A stretch of DNA of 64,000 nt from Amycolatopsis iheyensis (GCF_024703995.1 NZ_JAMXQV010000003.1:186001-250000), one strand, 5' to 3'; shown: positions 36,093 to 45,179, counted from the first letter of the stretch. Numbers and translations: made by a program. Notes: generated from the sequence alone by a model not told the origin.

Positions 36093-36794
36093 CTAGCCGA
36101 GCTTTCCGAGCAGTGCTCGCGCCACCCCCATGCTCGAGGCCGGGTTCTGGCCGGTGATGAGACCGGGCGCCTCGAGCACGTGCTCCGACCACGGCGGAGC
36201 ACTCCGATACCCGGCGCCGGCCTTTTCGAGCGCCTGCTCGAGGGTCCAGGTCAGCTTCCCGGCCATGCCGACCGTGGCTTCCTCCGCGTCGGAGAACCCC
36301 GTCACCGCGAAGCCGGCGAACGGCCAGGAGTGCCCTTCGGCGCGCGTCGAAAGCAGTGCCGCTGTCCCGTGGCACACCGTGGCCAGCGGGATGCCGGCCC
36401 GCCGGGCTCGGCCGATCAGCGTCGCCACCGCGGGGTGCTCGTGCAGTTGCGCCAGGGGCGCGTACCCGCCGGGCACGTAGATGCCGGCCACGGACGTCAG
36501 GTCGAGGCGATCGGCCGGCTCCGGCTCCTTCAGCTCGAGCGCGTGCGCGGCGAGGAACTCGGCCAGCTCTTCGCACGCCTGAGGGCTCAAGGACGCCGAC
36601 TCCGGGACCAGGCTGGCCGCTTCGACCGGGGCCGGCCGGCCGTCGGGGGAGACCGTGACGACGTCGGCGCCGTGCTCGGTGAACAGCTGCCACGGCCCGA
36701 CGACCTCCTCGGCCCAGAACCCGCACGGCCGGCCCGTACCATCGGCCAGTTTCAGCTCGCCGGCGGAGGCCAGCAGGATCGCGATCTTCGTCAT
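36093..36794 (-). CDS. DJ-1/PfpI-family (type 1 glutamine amidotransferase-like) protein
   Basis: A 233-residue protein with the DJ-1/PfpI fold: M-T-K-I-A-I-L-L-A-S-A-G at the start, W-A-E-E-V-V-G-P-W ligand segment, and the nucleophile elbow L-A-T-V-C-H-G-T-A with the catalytic cysteine followed by histidine. Members act as glyoxalase III/deglycases, isocyanide hydratases or amidotransferase-like hydrolases. The C-terminal G-Q-N-P-A-S-S is typical of the Hsp31/YDR533C-like branch. It is the last gene of a five-gene overlapping operon; its ATG overlaps the preceding stop. Confidence 0.85.
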   Translation of the reverse strand: MTKIAILLASAGELKLADGTGRPCGFWAEEVVGPWQLFTEHGADVVTVSPDGRPAPVEAASLVPESASLSPQACEELAEFLAAHALELKEPEPADRLDLTSVAGIYVPGGYAPLAQLHEHPAVATLIGRARRAGIPLATVCHGTAALLSTRAEGHSWPFAGFAVTGFSDAEEATVGMAGKLTWTLEQALEKAGAGYRSAPPWSEHVLEAPGLITGQNPASSMGVARALLGKLG

Positions 36795-37780
36795 GACAGC
36801 TCCTCCTCGATGCGGTGCAGACCGGCGCCACGCAGCAGCGGCGATTCGTCGTAGGCGAAGACCACCGCCTGCTCGTCGGTCGTGCTCGTGTTCTCGATCG
36901 ACCAGCGCGCCCAGGACGGCACCGCGACCGTGTCGCCGCGGCTCGCCGCGAACTCCGTGCCGGCCACGTGCGCCGTGACCGAGCCCGCCGCCACGATCAG
37001 GACCGCGGCGCCCGTGTGCCGCCGGGGCGGCGTCGACCGGCCCGGGGCCACGCCGAGGAACCGTCCGGCGATGGTCGGGCCGAGGTCCGGGGCGCCGCCC
37101 GGGCCGCCCAGCCGCAGCTCGGACCAGCCGCGGCCGGCATCGTCCAGCTTCGCCAACGCGGCGAGGGTGTCCGGCCAGCGGTGCACGAGCACCCCCGGTT
37201 CGTGGCCGTCGACCACGGCGGCCGGGCGCGGACCGAGGTGGCTGCGGGCCGGGAACAGCTCGAAGTGGCTGGCGGCGAGCGCGCCGACGAGCGGGTCGTC
37301 GGTGCAGTCCTGCCACACCACCGGGCCCGGGCCGTCGTTGCCGTGCTCGTGCCACTTGCGGGCCGGGGTCAGCACGACGTCGCCCGGCCCGACCGGCATC
37401 CGTTCCCCGTCGACCGCGGTCCAGCCGCCTTCGCTCTCGTGCACGAACCGCACCGCGGTCGGTGCGTGCCGGTGGCTGTGCATGTCCTCGCCGGGCACGA
37501 GGACCTGCAACCCCGAGTACAGGTGCCCGGCCGCGGCTTCCCGGTCCGGGTGGCCGGAGTTCAGCAGCGTCAGCACGCGCAGCGCCCCGTCTTCGCCTCG
37601 GACGAACGCGGTCGCTTCGAGCGCGAGGGTCCGCAGCCGGCCGTAGGACCAGTGCTGGGGCACCGAGCGGGGCTCGGGCCGCCACGGCAGGTTTTCGTTG
37701 GCCGAGGACCAGCGCCCGACGACCCCGGCCGCCGCGGCGCGCCGGTGGTAGCCGGCGAGGTCAGTTGTCGTCTCGGCCAT
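36791..37780 (-). CDS. Bicupin dioxygenase of the gentisate 1,2-dioxygenase type
   Basis: A 329-residue protein with two cupin domains. The first shows the metal-binding pattern V-L-V-P-G-E-D-M-H-S-H-R-H-A-P-T-A and W-H-E-H-G-N, close to gentisate or hydroxynaphthoate 1,2-dioxygenases, which cleave aromatic rings with Fe(II) and O2. The second has P-P-R-R-H-T-G-A-A-V. GGAAGGAG stands before the ATG at 37780. The gene overlaps the PLP decarboxylase by 20 bp and the DJ-1 gene by 4 bp. The context suggests an aromatic amino-acid-derived substrate; gentisate itself is not demanded by the sequence. Confidence 0.82.
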   Translation of the reverse strand: MAETTTDLAGYHRRAAAAGVVGRWSSANENLPWRPEPRSVPQHWSYGRLRTLALEATAFVRGEDGALRVLTLLNSGHPDREAAAGHLYSGLQVLVPGEDMHSHRHAPTAVRFVHESEGGWTAVDGERMPVGPGDVVLTPARKWHEHGNDGPGPVVWQDCTDDPLVGALAASHFELFPARSHLGPRPAAVVDGHEPGVLVHRWPDTLAALAKLDDAGRGWSELRLGGPGGAPDLGPTIAGRFLGVAPGRSTPPRRHTGAAVLIVAAGSVTAHVAGTEFAASRGDTVAVPSWARWSIENTSTTDEQAVVFAYDESPLLRGAGLHRIEEELS

Positions 37781-39242
37781 GGCCGGCTCCTTCCAGCGCG
37801 GTCTTCTCCGCACGCCGGATCGAGTCCCAGAGCGACTCGACGTGGCGGCGCGCGGTGTGGATGTTGCCGATGGAGACGCGCAGCGCGTAGCGGCCCTGGT
37901 ACCTCGTGTGGGAGACGGCGCTGCTGCCTTCGGCGTTGACCAGGCGGTGCACCTCGGCGGCCACGCGGTCGCCGTCGTCCGCGCCGAGCGCCGGGTCGTC
38001 GTAGACCATCGTGACCAACGGCAGCAGCGAGTGGTGGGCTTGGCGCCAGCGCGGGTGCTCGTCGACCTTCGCGGCGAGCGACCGCGCCAGGAGCACCGCG
38101 TGCTCCAGCCGGCTGCGCAGCCCTTCGCGGCCGAAGGACTGCAGCACCCACCACACCTTGAGGGCGCGGAACTGCCGGCCCAGCTGCAGTGAGTAGTTCA
38201 TGTGGTCGAGCCGGTCCTCGCCGGTGGCGGTCCGCAGGTACTCGGGCACGAGCGAGAACGTCTCCCGCAACGCGCCGGGGTGGCGGACGAACAACGCGGA
38301 CGCCTCCATCGGGCAGAAGAGCACCTTGTGCGGGTTGGCGACCACCGAGTCGGCGGCGGCCAGGGACGGCAGGGCTTCGGCCACCGACGGCACGATGCGC
38401 CAGAACCCGCCGTACGCCGCGTCGACGTGCAGCCAGACGTCTTCCGCGCGGCAGACCTCGGCGATTTCCCCGATCGGGTCGATCGCGGCCACGTTGGTCG
38501 TGCCGAGGTTCGCGACCACCGCGAGCGGGGTGAACCCGCGTGCCTTGTCGGCGAGCACGGCGCCGAGCAGGCGGTGGGGGGAAAGCACGCCGTCGTCGGC
38601 CTGCAGCTGCACGAGGTTGTGGGTGCCGATCCCCAGCGCGATCGCCGCCTTCGCGACGGAGCTGTGGGTCTGGTCGGTGCAGTAGACCCGCAGCCGCGGG
38701 GCGCCGGACGCGCCGTGCTCCCGCCAGTTGTGCCCGCCCAGGCGGTCCCGTGCCGCGCAGAGGGCGTAGCAGGTGGCCAGCGACGCGCCGTCGACGAGCA
38801 CCGAGTCGGCACCGGGCCAGTCGAGCCCGCACAAGTCCGCGAGCCAGTCCAGGGTCTGGCGTTCGACGGCCGCGGCCGCGGGCGCCGACTCCCACACCAT
38901 GACGTTCACGTTGAAGGCGGCGGTGAACAGCTCACCGAGCATCGCCACCGCCGACGAGCTGTTGCTGAAGTAGGCGTGGTGCCCGGGGTGGTTCCACTGC
39001 GTGAGGCCGGGGACCACGTCTCGCCAGGTGCGCTCCAGCAGCTCCCCGAACTCCGTGCCGCGGTCGGGCAGCCGGCCCCGGAACGGCGCGGCGATCCGCT
39101 GTTCGGACAAGTCCTCGGGGCGGACTCGTTGGGTGTCGAGGGACTCGAAGTGGGCGGCCAGCCGGTCGAGCAGGGCGCCCCCGGCCGCGCGCAGGTCGCC
39201 GGGGGGCCAGTCGCCGAGTGAACCCGTGGTGTCGTCAGACAT
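37761..39242 (-). CDS. PLP-dependent aromatic L-amino-acid decarboxylase family protein
   Basis: A 493-residue group II decarboxylase. Visible signatures are the H-P-G-H-H-A-Y-F-S-N-S-S-S substrate-site start, H-V-D-A-A-Y-G-G-F-W (PLP-binding aspartate) and N-P-H-K-V-L-F-C (Schiff-base lysine). The length is that of Trp/Tyr/DOPA decarboxylases, which yield the corresponding amines. Some family members are instead aldehyde synthases, and no diagnostic residue could be judged by eye. It overlaps the preceding small gene by 8 bp and the bicupin gene by 20 bp. Confidence 0.88.
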   Translation of the reverse strand: MSDDTTGSLGDWPPGDLRAAGGALLDRLAAHFESLDTQRVRPEDLSEQRIAAPFRGRLPDRGTEFGELLERTWRDVVPGLTQWNHPGHHAYFSNSSSAVAMLGELFTAAFNVNVMVWESAPAAAAVERQTLDWLADLCGLDWPGADSVLVDGASLATCYALCAARDRLGGHNWREHGASGAPRLRVYCTDQTHSSVAKAAIALGIGTHNLVQLQADDGVLSPHRLLGAVLADKARGFTPLAVVANLGTTNVAAIDPIGEIAEVCRAEDVWLHVDAAYGGFWRIVPSVAEALPSLAAADSVVANPHKVLFCPMEASALFVRHPGALRETFSLVPEYLRTATGEDRLDHMNYSLQLGRQFRALKVWWVLQSFGREGLRSRLEHAVLLARSLAAKVDEHPRWRQAHHSLLPLVTMVYDDPALGADDGDRVAAEVHRLVNAEGSSAVSHTRYQGRYALRVSIGNIHTARRHVESLWDSIRRAEKTALEGAGHGRDDN

Positions 39243-39555
39243 CTACCGGCAGCTCCTCGGCGTACTCGACCTCGCGCTCCCGCGCGCAGTAGCGGGAAAC
39301 GAAGTCGTCGAGCAGCGGCCCTTCCGAATCCAGCAGCCGTTCGTGCTCGGCGCGGGTCTCCCAGGGGTAGATCATCATGACGTGCGCGGGCTCGGTTTCG
39401 AGCTTGAAGAACCGCGCGTGGCCGGCCCAGCCGGCGCTGCCGTGCGCGTTGTCCTCCAGCAGGTCGTCCATCTCCTGCATCACTTCGAACGCCTTGGCCG
39501 CGAACTCCTGCTTGAGGTGCCAGTGCTCGATCACCGTGATGGGCATCGGGGTCAT
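39235..39555 (-). CDS. Small alpha/beta protein, antibiotic-monooxygenase-like fold
   Basis: A 106-residue protein (the ATG at 39555 overlaps the upstream stop; the ATG at 39546 is an alternative). The pattern of strand I-T-V-I-E-H-W-H-L, helix F-E-V-M-Q-E-M-D-D-L-L, strand A-R-F-F-K-L-E-T-E, strand H-V-M-M-I-Y-P-W and helix A-E-H-E-R-L-L is that of the dimeric alpha+beta barrel (ABM/Dabb-like). Such proteins can be cofactor-free oxygenases, cyclases or helpers in small biosynthetic operons. Its substrate is unknown. Confidence 0.65.
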   Translation of the reverse strand: MTPMPITVIEHWHLKQEFAAKAFEVMQEMDDLLEDNAHGSAGWAGHARFFKLETEPAHVMMIYPWETRAEHERLLDSEGPLLDDFVSRYCAREREVEYAEELPVDV

Positions 39556-40367
39556 CCCTTCGTTTCGTCGAAATGGCGTTGCAGCAGCGATCCGCCGCCG
39601 GGAACGAATTTGTCGCAGATGGCTTTGTGCTCCCGGCGATTGCGGGACTGCGCTTTCCACAATGCGCGGGCGGACCGCGCGGCTTCGGCCGGCATCGCCT
39701 GTTCCGCGGCCCGGCCGCGCAGCCGGGGTTTCAGGCCGGTGAGGCTGTCCAGCAGGGCTTGGTGCTCGCGGTTGAACACCCCGGAAAACCCCGGCGGCAT
39801 CCACGGCGGCTCCATCGACGGCCGGACCGTCTCCTCGTAGGCCGCGACCGGGAAGCTCGACGCGTAGTGCATGACTGCGGTGGCCGCGTCGTAGTGCACG
39901 GTCAGCTCTTCGACCAGCAACCGGGCGGTGGTCCAGTCCGGCTGCCCGAGCGCGGCCGCCAGACCGTCCGCGTGGGAGTTCATCAAGGAGAGCAGGTGGT
40001 GGAAGAGGTGGTGGCCGAGCTTCCAGCGCCGGGCCGCCGTCTCGTGCTCGCCGTGCGGGGGCACCTTCGCCGGTGTCGTCGTGCCGCTGTGCGCCGGCAC
40101 CGAGGTGCTGGCCAGCAGGAGCCTGCTGACGCCGGCGAGCAGGTCGGCCTGCAGGTCCTCACCCAGCCCGGCGCCGGGCAGGTCGTCGACCACCAGCCGG
40201 GCGACGCGCTGCGCGCCGGCCCACCACGCCGCCGGGTCCTCGGAGCGGTCGATGCGGAAGTAGTCGTCGTAGTGGCGGACATCGGCCGCGGGATCGGCGG
40301 TCGGGGCACGCGCGTCATCGCGCAGCGCGATGCTGTCGATCAAATCGGATTTGCTTTCGGTGCTCAA
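39552..40367 (-). CDS. Unknown helical protein, possible haem- or metal-dependent oxygenase
   Basis: A 271-residue protein if it starts at the TTG 40367 (GAGGGG about 10 bases upstream). A longer frame from an ATG at 40472 adds 35 unnatural-looking residues in AT-richer DNA without a ribosome site. It is helical and histidine-rich: G-H-H-L-F-H-H-L-L-S-L-M-N-S-H, then E-E-L-T-V-H-Y-D-A-A-T-A-V-M-H-Y, and V-R-P-S-M-E-P-P-W-M-P-P-G-F-S-G. It might belong to the haem-dependent tyrosine hydroxylase (TDO-like) or another haem-oxygenase-like family, but I cannot confirm this. It is the first gene of the operon with the aromatic amino acid decarboxylase. Confidence 0.55.
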   Translation of the reverse strand: MSTESKSDLIDSIALRDDARAPTADPAADVRHYDDYFRIDRSEDPAAWWAGAQRVARLVVDDLPGAGLGEDLQADLLAGVSRLLLASTSVPAHSGTTTPAKVPPHGEHETAARRWKLGHHLFHHLLSLMNSHADGLAAALGQPDWTTARLLVEELTVHYDAATAVMHYASSFPVAAYEETVRPSMEPPWMPPGFSGVFNREHQALLDSLTGLKPRLRGRAAEQAMPAEAARSARALWKAQSRNRREHKAICDKFVPGGGSLLQRHFDETKG

Positions 40368-40552
40368 GGTGAACGGTCCCCTCAGACGCTCGTAATTTCC
40401 TGTGAGCTGCTTCGCCAGTAGATCAAGTCGATTGCTGACCGGGCACCGCCAAAAGAGGTAAACCACTGACATGATTGCCCGGCGAAAAGCGCGCGGAAGG
40501 GCGGGATGTGGCCGGGATTACACGGCGGTAAATGGGCGTTGAAACGCAGGTT

Positions 40553-41488
40553 TCAGTGCTCTTTGCGAATCGGCCAGACGCGGTTGGCCGCGGCGACCGA
40601 CGCGAGCACGAGCACGATCCCGGCGACCTTCGGCCAGGTCGGGACCTCGGCGAGCAGGACGAGGCTGAGCAGCACCGTCACCACCGGCTGGGTCAGCAGC
40701 AACGCCGCCGTCGCGTTGGCGGGCAGGTGCGGGGAAGCGGAGTTGATGAGCAACCAGGCGAACACCTGGCCGAGCACGGCGAGCCCGACCATCGCCAGCC
40801 AGGAGGCCGGCGGGATCCCGGTGAGGTGGATTCCGCTGCTCAGCGGGGAAAGCGCCGCCGAGGTCGCGGCGGCGCCGGCGGTCGCGATCGCCAGCGGCGT
40901 CACGGTGCGTCCCGGTTCGGCCCGGCCCTGCCGGCGCGTCAGGTAGAGGTAGGCCGCGTACGCCGTGCCGGCCAGGACGCCGAAGACGGTGCCCTGCAGC
41001 GTGTTCGGCGACGCCGATCCGGATTCGAGCACCCCGCTGATGAGCACGATGCCGCCCAGCATGACCGGGCAGGCGAAGAGGAACCGCCGGCTCGGGCGCT
41101 CCCGGTCGACGAGCAGGCTCAGCAGCGGGAGCACGACGACCTGCACGTTGATCAGCACCGTGGCGATCCCCGCGCCGACGTCGAAGATGCTCCGCGTCCA
41201 CAGCACGTAGTCGGCGCCCAGCGCGGCGCCGGCGACGAGTGCCACGACGACACCGCGACGCGACAGGCCGCCGAGCCGGCGGCTTTCCCGCCAGGCCAGC
41301 GGGGCGAGCACGAGCAACGCGATCGCGCAGCGCAGGAACGCCGAGGTGGCCGGATCCACCCCCGCCACCTTGACGAGCACCGCGGACACCGACAGGCAGG
41401 CCGCGCCGCCGAGTACGAGCAGGGCCGGGCCGCCCCGGCCGCTGCCGGGCGCGGACCGCGCCGCTCCGGAGGCCGTGTTCCGCTGCAT
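40553..41488 (-). CDS. EamA/DMT-family exporter
   Basis: A 311-residue membrane protein with ten hydrophobic helices arranged as two EamA repeats (first about residues 20-150, second about 165-300). Typical features are the A-F-L-R-C motif after helix 2 and W-x-x-x-F near G-A-D-Y-V-L-W. DMT proteins export amino acids and metabolites. The start is uncertain: ATG 41488 is given, GTG 41500 is possible, and a longer frame to 41581 would run into the divergent LysR start. The divergent LysR is its probable regulator. Confidence 0.82.
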   Translation of the reverse strand: MQRNTASGAARSAPGSGRGGPALLVLGGAACLSVSAVLVKVAGVDPATSAFLRCAIALLVLAPLAWRESRRLGGLSRRGVVVALVAGAALGADYVLWTRSIFDVGAGIATVLINVQVVVLPLLSLLVDRERPSRRFLFACPVMLGGIVLISGVLESGSASPNTLQGTVFGVLAGTAYAAYLYLTRRQGRAEPGRTVTPLAIATAGAAATSAALSPLSSGIHLTGIPPASWLAMVGLAVLGQVFAWLLINSASPHLPANATAALLLTQPVVTVLLSLVLLAEVPTWPKVAGIVLVLASVAAANRVWPIRKEH

Positions 41489-41573
41489 GTCGGTCGCCAC
41501 GCAAGCAGTGTCGCCGGGAGCTCTTCCGCGGGTCCAGGTCGTATTTCTACCGGATGGTGCTAAGCAGGAGTAC

Positions 41574-42464
41574 ATGAACAACTGGACGTGGGACCGGCTG
41601 CGGGTGTTCGACGCGGTGGCCCGGACCGGGTCGGTCGTCGCGGCCGGTCGCAGCCTGCGGATGACCGGGCCCGCCGTGTCCCAGCACCTGCGGCGGCTCG
41701 AGGCGGAAGTGGGGTCCGCGCTGGTCGAGCGGGAGGGGCGGGGGCTGCGGCTGACCGACGCGGGGCACGTGCTGGCCGGTCACGCCCGGACGGTCGCGCG
41801 GGTGGTCGAGCACGCCGAACGCGAGCTCGCCGCCCGGGACGGCGAACCCCGCGGCACCGTCCGCGTCGGCGCGATCTCCTCGGTCATCAGGGGTTTCCTG
41901 CTCGGCCGCCTGCGCGAGTTCATCGACCGGCACCCGCGGGTGCGGGTTTCCCTGCGCGACGGCGAAACCACCGACCACCTGCGGGCCCTGCACGAAGACG
42001 GCCTCGACGTCGTCGTGGCCGAGACGTGGCACGACCTGCCTTCGACCCTGCCGCGCGGTGTGGACATCACCCGCCTCCGCACCGAGCGCGCGCGGCTGGT
42101 CCTCCCGGAAAACCACCGGCTGGCCGGCCGGGAGAAGGTGTCGTTCACCGAGCTCGCGGACGAGACGTGGACCTGCTGCCCGCCGGGATCGGACGCGCAC
42201 TCGGCGCTGGCGCAGCTCGTCCGCCGGGCGGGCGCGGACCTGGCGCTCGGGTTCCCCGTCGCCGACCACGCCACGCAGCTGGAGGTGGTCGCGCACGGGC
42301 TCGCCGTGGCCTGCGTCCCGGAGCTCTCCCTGCCCCCGGAGCCGGTCGGGGTCCGGATCGTCGACACCGATCCGGCGCCGCTGCGCAGCATCGAGCTCGT
42401 CACCCAGTCGGAGGTACTCCCGTTGCACATCAACGTTTTCGTGGCCGCCCTGACGGGACACTGA
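41574..42464 (+). CDS. LysR-family transcriptional regulator
   Basis: A 296-residue LysR regulator. The winged-helix N-terminus has L-R-V-F-D-A-V-A-R-T-G-S-V-V-A-A-G-R-S-L-R-M-T-G-P-A-V-S-Q-H-L (helix-turn-helix near residues 20-40). The substrate-binding domain begins G-T-V-R-V-G-A. CAGGAG precedes the ATG at 3 bases. It is divergent from the DMT exporter with an 85-bp gap, the standard arrangement for LysR-controlled efflux genes. Confidence 0.88.
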   Translation: MNNWTWDRLRVFDAVARTGSVVAAGRSLRMTGPAVSQHLRRLEAEVGSALVEREGRGLRLTDAGHVLAGHARTVARVVEHAERELAARDGEPRGTVRVGAISSVIRGFLLGRLREFIDRHPRVRVSLRDGETTDHLRALHEDGLDVVVAETWHDLPSTLPRGVDITRLRTERARLVLPENHRLAGREKVSFTELADETWTCCPPGSDAHSALAQLVRRAGADLALGFPVADHATQLEVVAHGLAVACVPELSLPPEPVGVRIVDTDPAPLRSIELVTQSEVLPLHINVFVAALTGH

Positions 42465-42504
42465 CCGCGCGACCGGTCGGCCGGCCCGCCCGCCGCGTTC
42501 TACG

Positions 42505-44766
42505 ATGCGGTTCATGCCGTCGAACGTGATCAGCCTCCGGGGTGTGCGCACCCACAACCTCGCCGACGTGGACGTGGACATCCCGAAGCACCGTCTCGTC
42601 GCCGTCACCGGGGTTTCCGGGTCGGGCAAGTCCTCGCTCGCGTTCGCCACGCTCGCGGCCGAGTCGCGCCGCCAGCTGTACTCGACGATGCCCGCGTTCG
42701 TGCGCACCAAGCTCCCGCACGACCCGCGGCCCGAGGCGAGCTCACTGCAGGGCCTGACCACGGTGGTCGTCGTGGACCAGCGTCCACTGGGGACCAACTC
42801 GCGCTCGACCGTCGGCACGGCGACCGAAGTGTGGACGATGCTGCGGATGCTGTTCTCGCGCCTGGGCGAGCCGTCCGCGGGGTACTCGCCGGCGTACTCG
42901 TTCAACGACCCCTCCGGGATGTGTCCCGCCTGCTCGGGGCTGGGCACGGTGACCGACATCGACGGCGAGCGGATGATCGACCGCGACCGCACGCTCAACG
43001 ACGGCGCGATGGTCTTCCCCAGCTTCGCGGTGGACAGCTGGATCTGGAAGCGTTATGTCTACTCGGGTTTCTTCGACAACGACCTGCCCCTGCGGGAGTG
43101 GCCCGAGGAGCTGGTGCAGTTCCTGCTGCACGGCGAGACGCAGCGGCCGCCGGACCCGCTGCCGAGGTTCCCGCGCAGCGCCAAGTACCAGTCGATGGTG
43201 CCGCGGATCCGGCGGCTGCTGGTGGAACGCGAAGCCAAGCCGGGCCCGGCGGTGCGGGCCGCCCTCGCCGAGGTCACCACGCAGCGCCCGTGCCCGGACT
43301 GCGGCGGCAGCAGGCTGGCGGCGCCGGCCCGCGAAAGCCGCGTCCACGGGGTGTCCATTGTGGACCTCGGGTACCGGGACGCGCCGGGCCTGCTGGAGTT
43401 CTGCGGGAGCGTCGACCACGCGTGGGCCCGTCCGCTGGTCGAACAGCTGCGGCTGCGGCTGGAGTCGATGATCACGCTGGGGCTCGGGCACCTGCAGTGC
43501 TACCGCGGCACACCCACGCTGTCCGGCGGCGAGTCGCAGCGGCTCAAGCTCGTGCGGCACCTCGGCTCGAGCCTCACGGACCTGACCTACGTGCTGGACG
43601 AGCCGACCGACGGGCTGCACCCGGCCGACGTCGCGTCCCTGGTCGACGTGCTGCGCCGGCTTCGCGACCACGGCAACACCGTGCTGGTCGTCGACCACCA
43701 CCAGGCCGTGGTGGAGGCCGCGGACCACGTGATCGACCTCGGTCCGGGCGCGGGGGAGGCGGGTGGGCACGTGGTCTTCCACGGAACGCCCGCGAAGCTG
43801 CGCAAGGCGGACACGACGACCGGGCGCGCGTTGCGCACCGGCGTCCGGCTGAAGGACGCGCTGCGGGAGCCCGCCGGCTGGCTGCCGCTGCGCGGGCTGG
43901 ACCGGCACACGCTCGCCGGCATCGACGTCGACGTGCCGACCGGTGTGCTGACCGCGATCACCGGCGTCGCCGGGTCCGGGAAGTCGACCCTGGCCGGTGA
44001 GCTCGCCGAACGCCACCCTCGGTTCACGGTCGTCGACCAGAGTCAGATCACCGCGACGGCGCGGTCCACGGTCGGCACCTGGCTGGGGCTCGCCGACCCG
44101 GTGCAGCGGGCGTTCGCCGAGGCCGGCGGACTGCCGCCGAAGATGTTCAACCCGCGGTCGGAGGGCGGCTGCCCGGCCTGCCGGGGCACCGGCGTGCGGC
44201 GGACCGACCTGGCGTTCCTGGAGGACGTGGCCACCCCGTGCGAACAGTGCGACGCGACCGGCTTCCGGGCCGAGGCACTCGTTCCCCGGTTGGCCGGCCG
44301 GACGGTGCTCGAAGTGCTGGAGACCCCGGTCTCGGCGCTGCCCGGGTACGTGCCGCACCCGGATGTGGCCCGCCTGGCGGGGTTGCTCGAGGAGCTGGGC
44401 CTGGGGCACCTGGCGTGCGGCCGGACGCTGGACACGCTCTCCGGGGGCGAGCGCCAGCGCCTGAAGCTCGCTCGGCAGCTCGACTCCGCGGACGACGACC
44501 TCCTGGTGGACGAACCCACGGCGGGCCTGCACCCCAGCGACACGAGACGGCTGGTGACGCTGCTGGGCAGGCTGGTCGACGAGGGACGCACCGTGGTCGT
44601 CGTCGAGCATTCCCTGCACGTCGTCGCGGCCGCGGACTGGGTGGTCGACCTCGGCCCCGGCGCGGGCGAGCACGGCGGGCACGTGCTCTACACGGGAACG
44701 CCGAAGGGGCTCGCCGAGCACGGCGGGCCGACCGGCCGGTACTTCCGCGCCGCGCTCGACGCTTGA
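42505..44766 (+). CDS. UvrA-like ABC protein (short, drug-resistance/UvrA2 type)
   Basis: A 753-residue ABC ATPase with two nucleotide-binding domains: Walker A G-V-S-G-S-G-K-S-S (about 37-45) and G-V-A-G-S-G-K-S-T (about 490), signatures L-S-G-G-E-S-Q-R-L and L-S-G-G-E-R-Q-R-L, and CxxC zinc elements (C-P-A-C, C-P-D-C, C-P-A-C, C-E-Q-C). At about 200 residues less than housekeeping UvrA, it matches UvrA2/DrrC-like proteins, which protect producers from DNA-binding drugs. ATGs at 42505 and 42514 are both possible starts. It stands alone after the LysR gene. Confidence 0.85.
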   Translation: MRFMPSNVISLRGVRTHNLADVDVDIPKHRLVAVTGVSGSGKSSLAFATLAAESRRQLYSTMPAFVRTKLPHDPRPEASSLQGLTTVVVVDQRPLGTNSRSTVGTATEVWTMLRMLFSRLGEPSAGYSPAYSFNDPSGMCPACSGLGTVTDIDGERMIDRDRTLNDGAMVFPSFAVDSWIWKRYVYSGFFDNDLPLREWPEELVQFLLHGETQRPPDPLPRFPRSAKYQSMVPRIRRLLVEREAKPGPAVRAALAEVTTQRPCPDCGGSRLAAPARESRVHGVSIVDLGYRDAPGLLEFCGSVDHAWARPLVEQLRLRLESMITLGLGHLQCYRGTPTLSGGESQRLKLVRHLGSSLTDLTYVLDEPTDGLHPADVASLVDVLRRLRDHGNTVLVVDHHQAVVEAADHVIDLGPGAGEAGGHVVFHGTPAKLRKADTTTGRALRTGVRLKDALREPAGWLPLRGLDRHTLAGIDVDVPTGVLTAITGVAGSGKSTLAGELAERHPRFTVVDQSQITATARSTVGTWLGLADPVQRAFAEAGGLPPKMFNPRSEGGCPACRGTGVRRTDLAFLEDVATPCEQCDATGFRAEALVPRLAGRTVLEVLETPVSALPGYVPHPDVARLAGLLEELGLGHLACGRTLDTLSGGERQRLKLARQLDSADDDLLVDEPTAGLHPSDTRRLVTLLGRLVDEGRTVVVVEHSLHVVAAADWVVDLGPGAGEHGGHVLYTGTPKGLAEHGGPTGRYFRAALDA

Positions 44767-44802
44767 CCTCCTGCCCGACCCGCCGAGATGAAGGGCCATC
44801 CG

Positions 44803-45156
44803 ATGACCGTTCCGCCCCTCGCCACCGCGACCGCGTCGGCCCGTGACAGCCTCCGCCGCGCGGTCGGCGGCCCGTGGGACCAACCGGCCGAGATCGGCGC
44901 CGCGCTGGCGAACATCTCGGCGTCGATCGCCGCGATCGACCAGGTGCTCAGCGGCCTGGCCCGGCAGCTTCGCGAGCCGGGGGTGGCGGTGGTTTCGGTC
45001 GACGGCCCGTTCCGCGGCGACACCGCGGCGGCGGTGGAGACTGCGGGCTTGTGGCTCGTTCGTGCGGCCGCGGCGTCGGCGGGTGTGCGGACGTGCGTCG
45101 ACAACGCGCACATCGCTGTTTCGGGGCTGGCCGAGCACCGGGAGGGCTCGAAGTGA
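44803..45156 (+). CDS. Small hypothetical helical protein
   Basis: A 117-residue, alanine-rich, helical protein starting at ATG 44803 after GAAGGG (7-base spacing); an ATG at 44788 lies upstream of that site. One cysteine (V-R-T-C-V-D-N-A) is present, with no membrane span or signal. The residues S-A-S-I-A-A-I-D-Q-V-L-S-G-L form an amphipathic helix. It follows the UvrA-like gene by 36 bp and may be co-transcribed. Function unknown. Confidence 0.6.
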   Translation: MTVPPLATATASARDSLRRAVGGPWDQPAEIGAALANISASIAAIDQVLSGLARQLREPGVAVVSVDGPFRGDTAAAVETAGLWLVRAAAASAGVRTCVDNAHIAVSGLAEHREGSK

Positions 45157-45179
45157 GCCGGGCGCCATGCACCCGCGAG

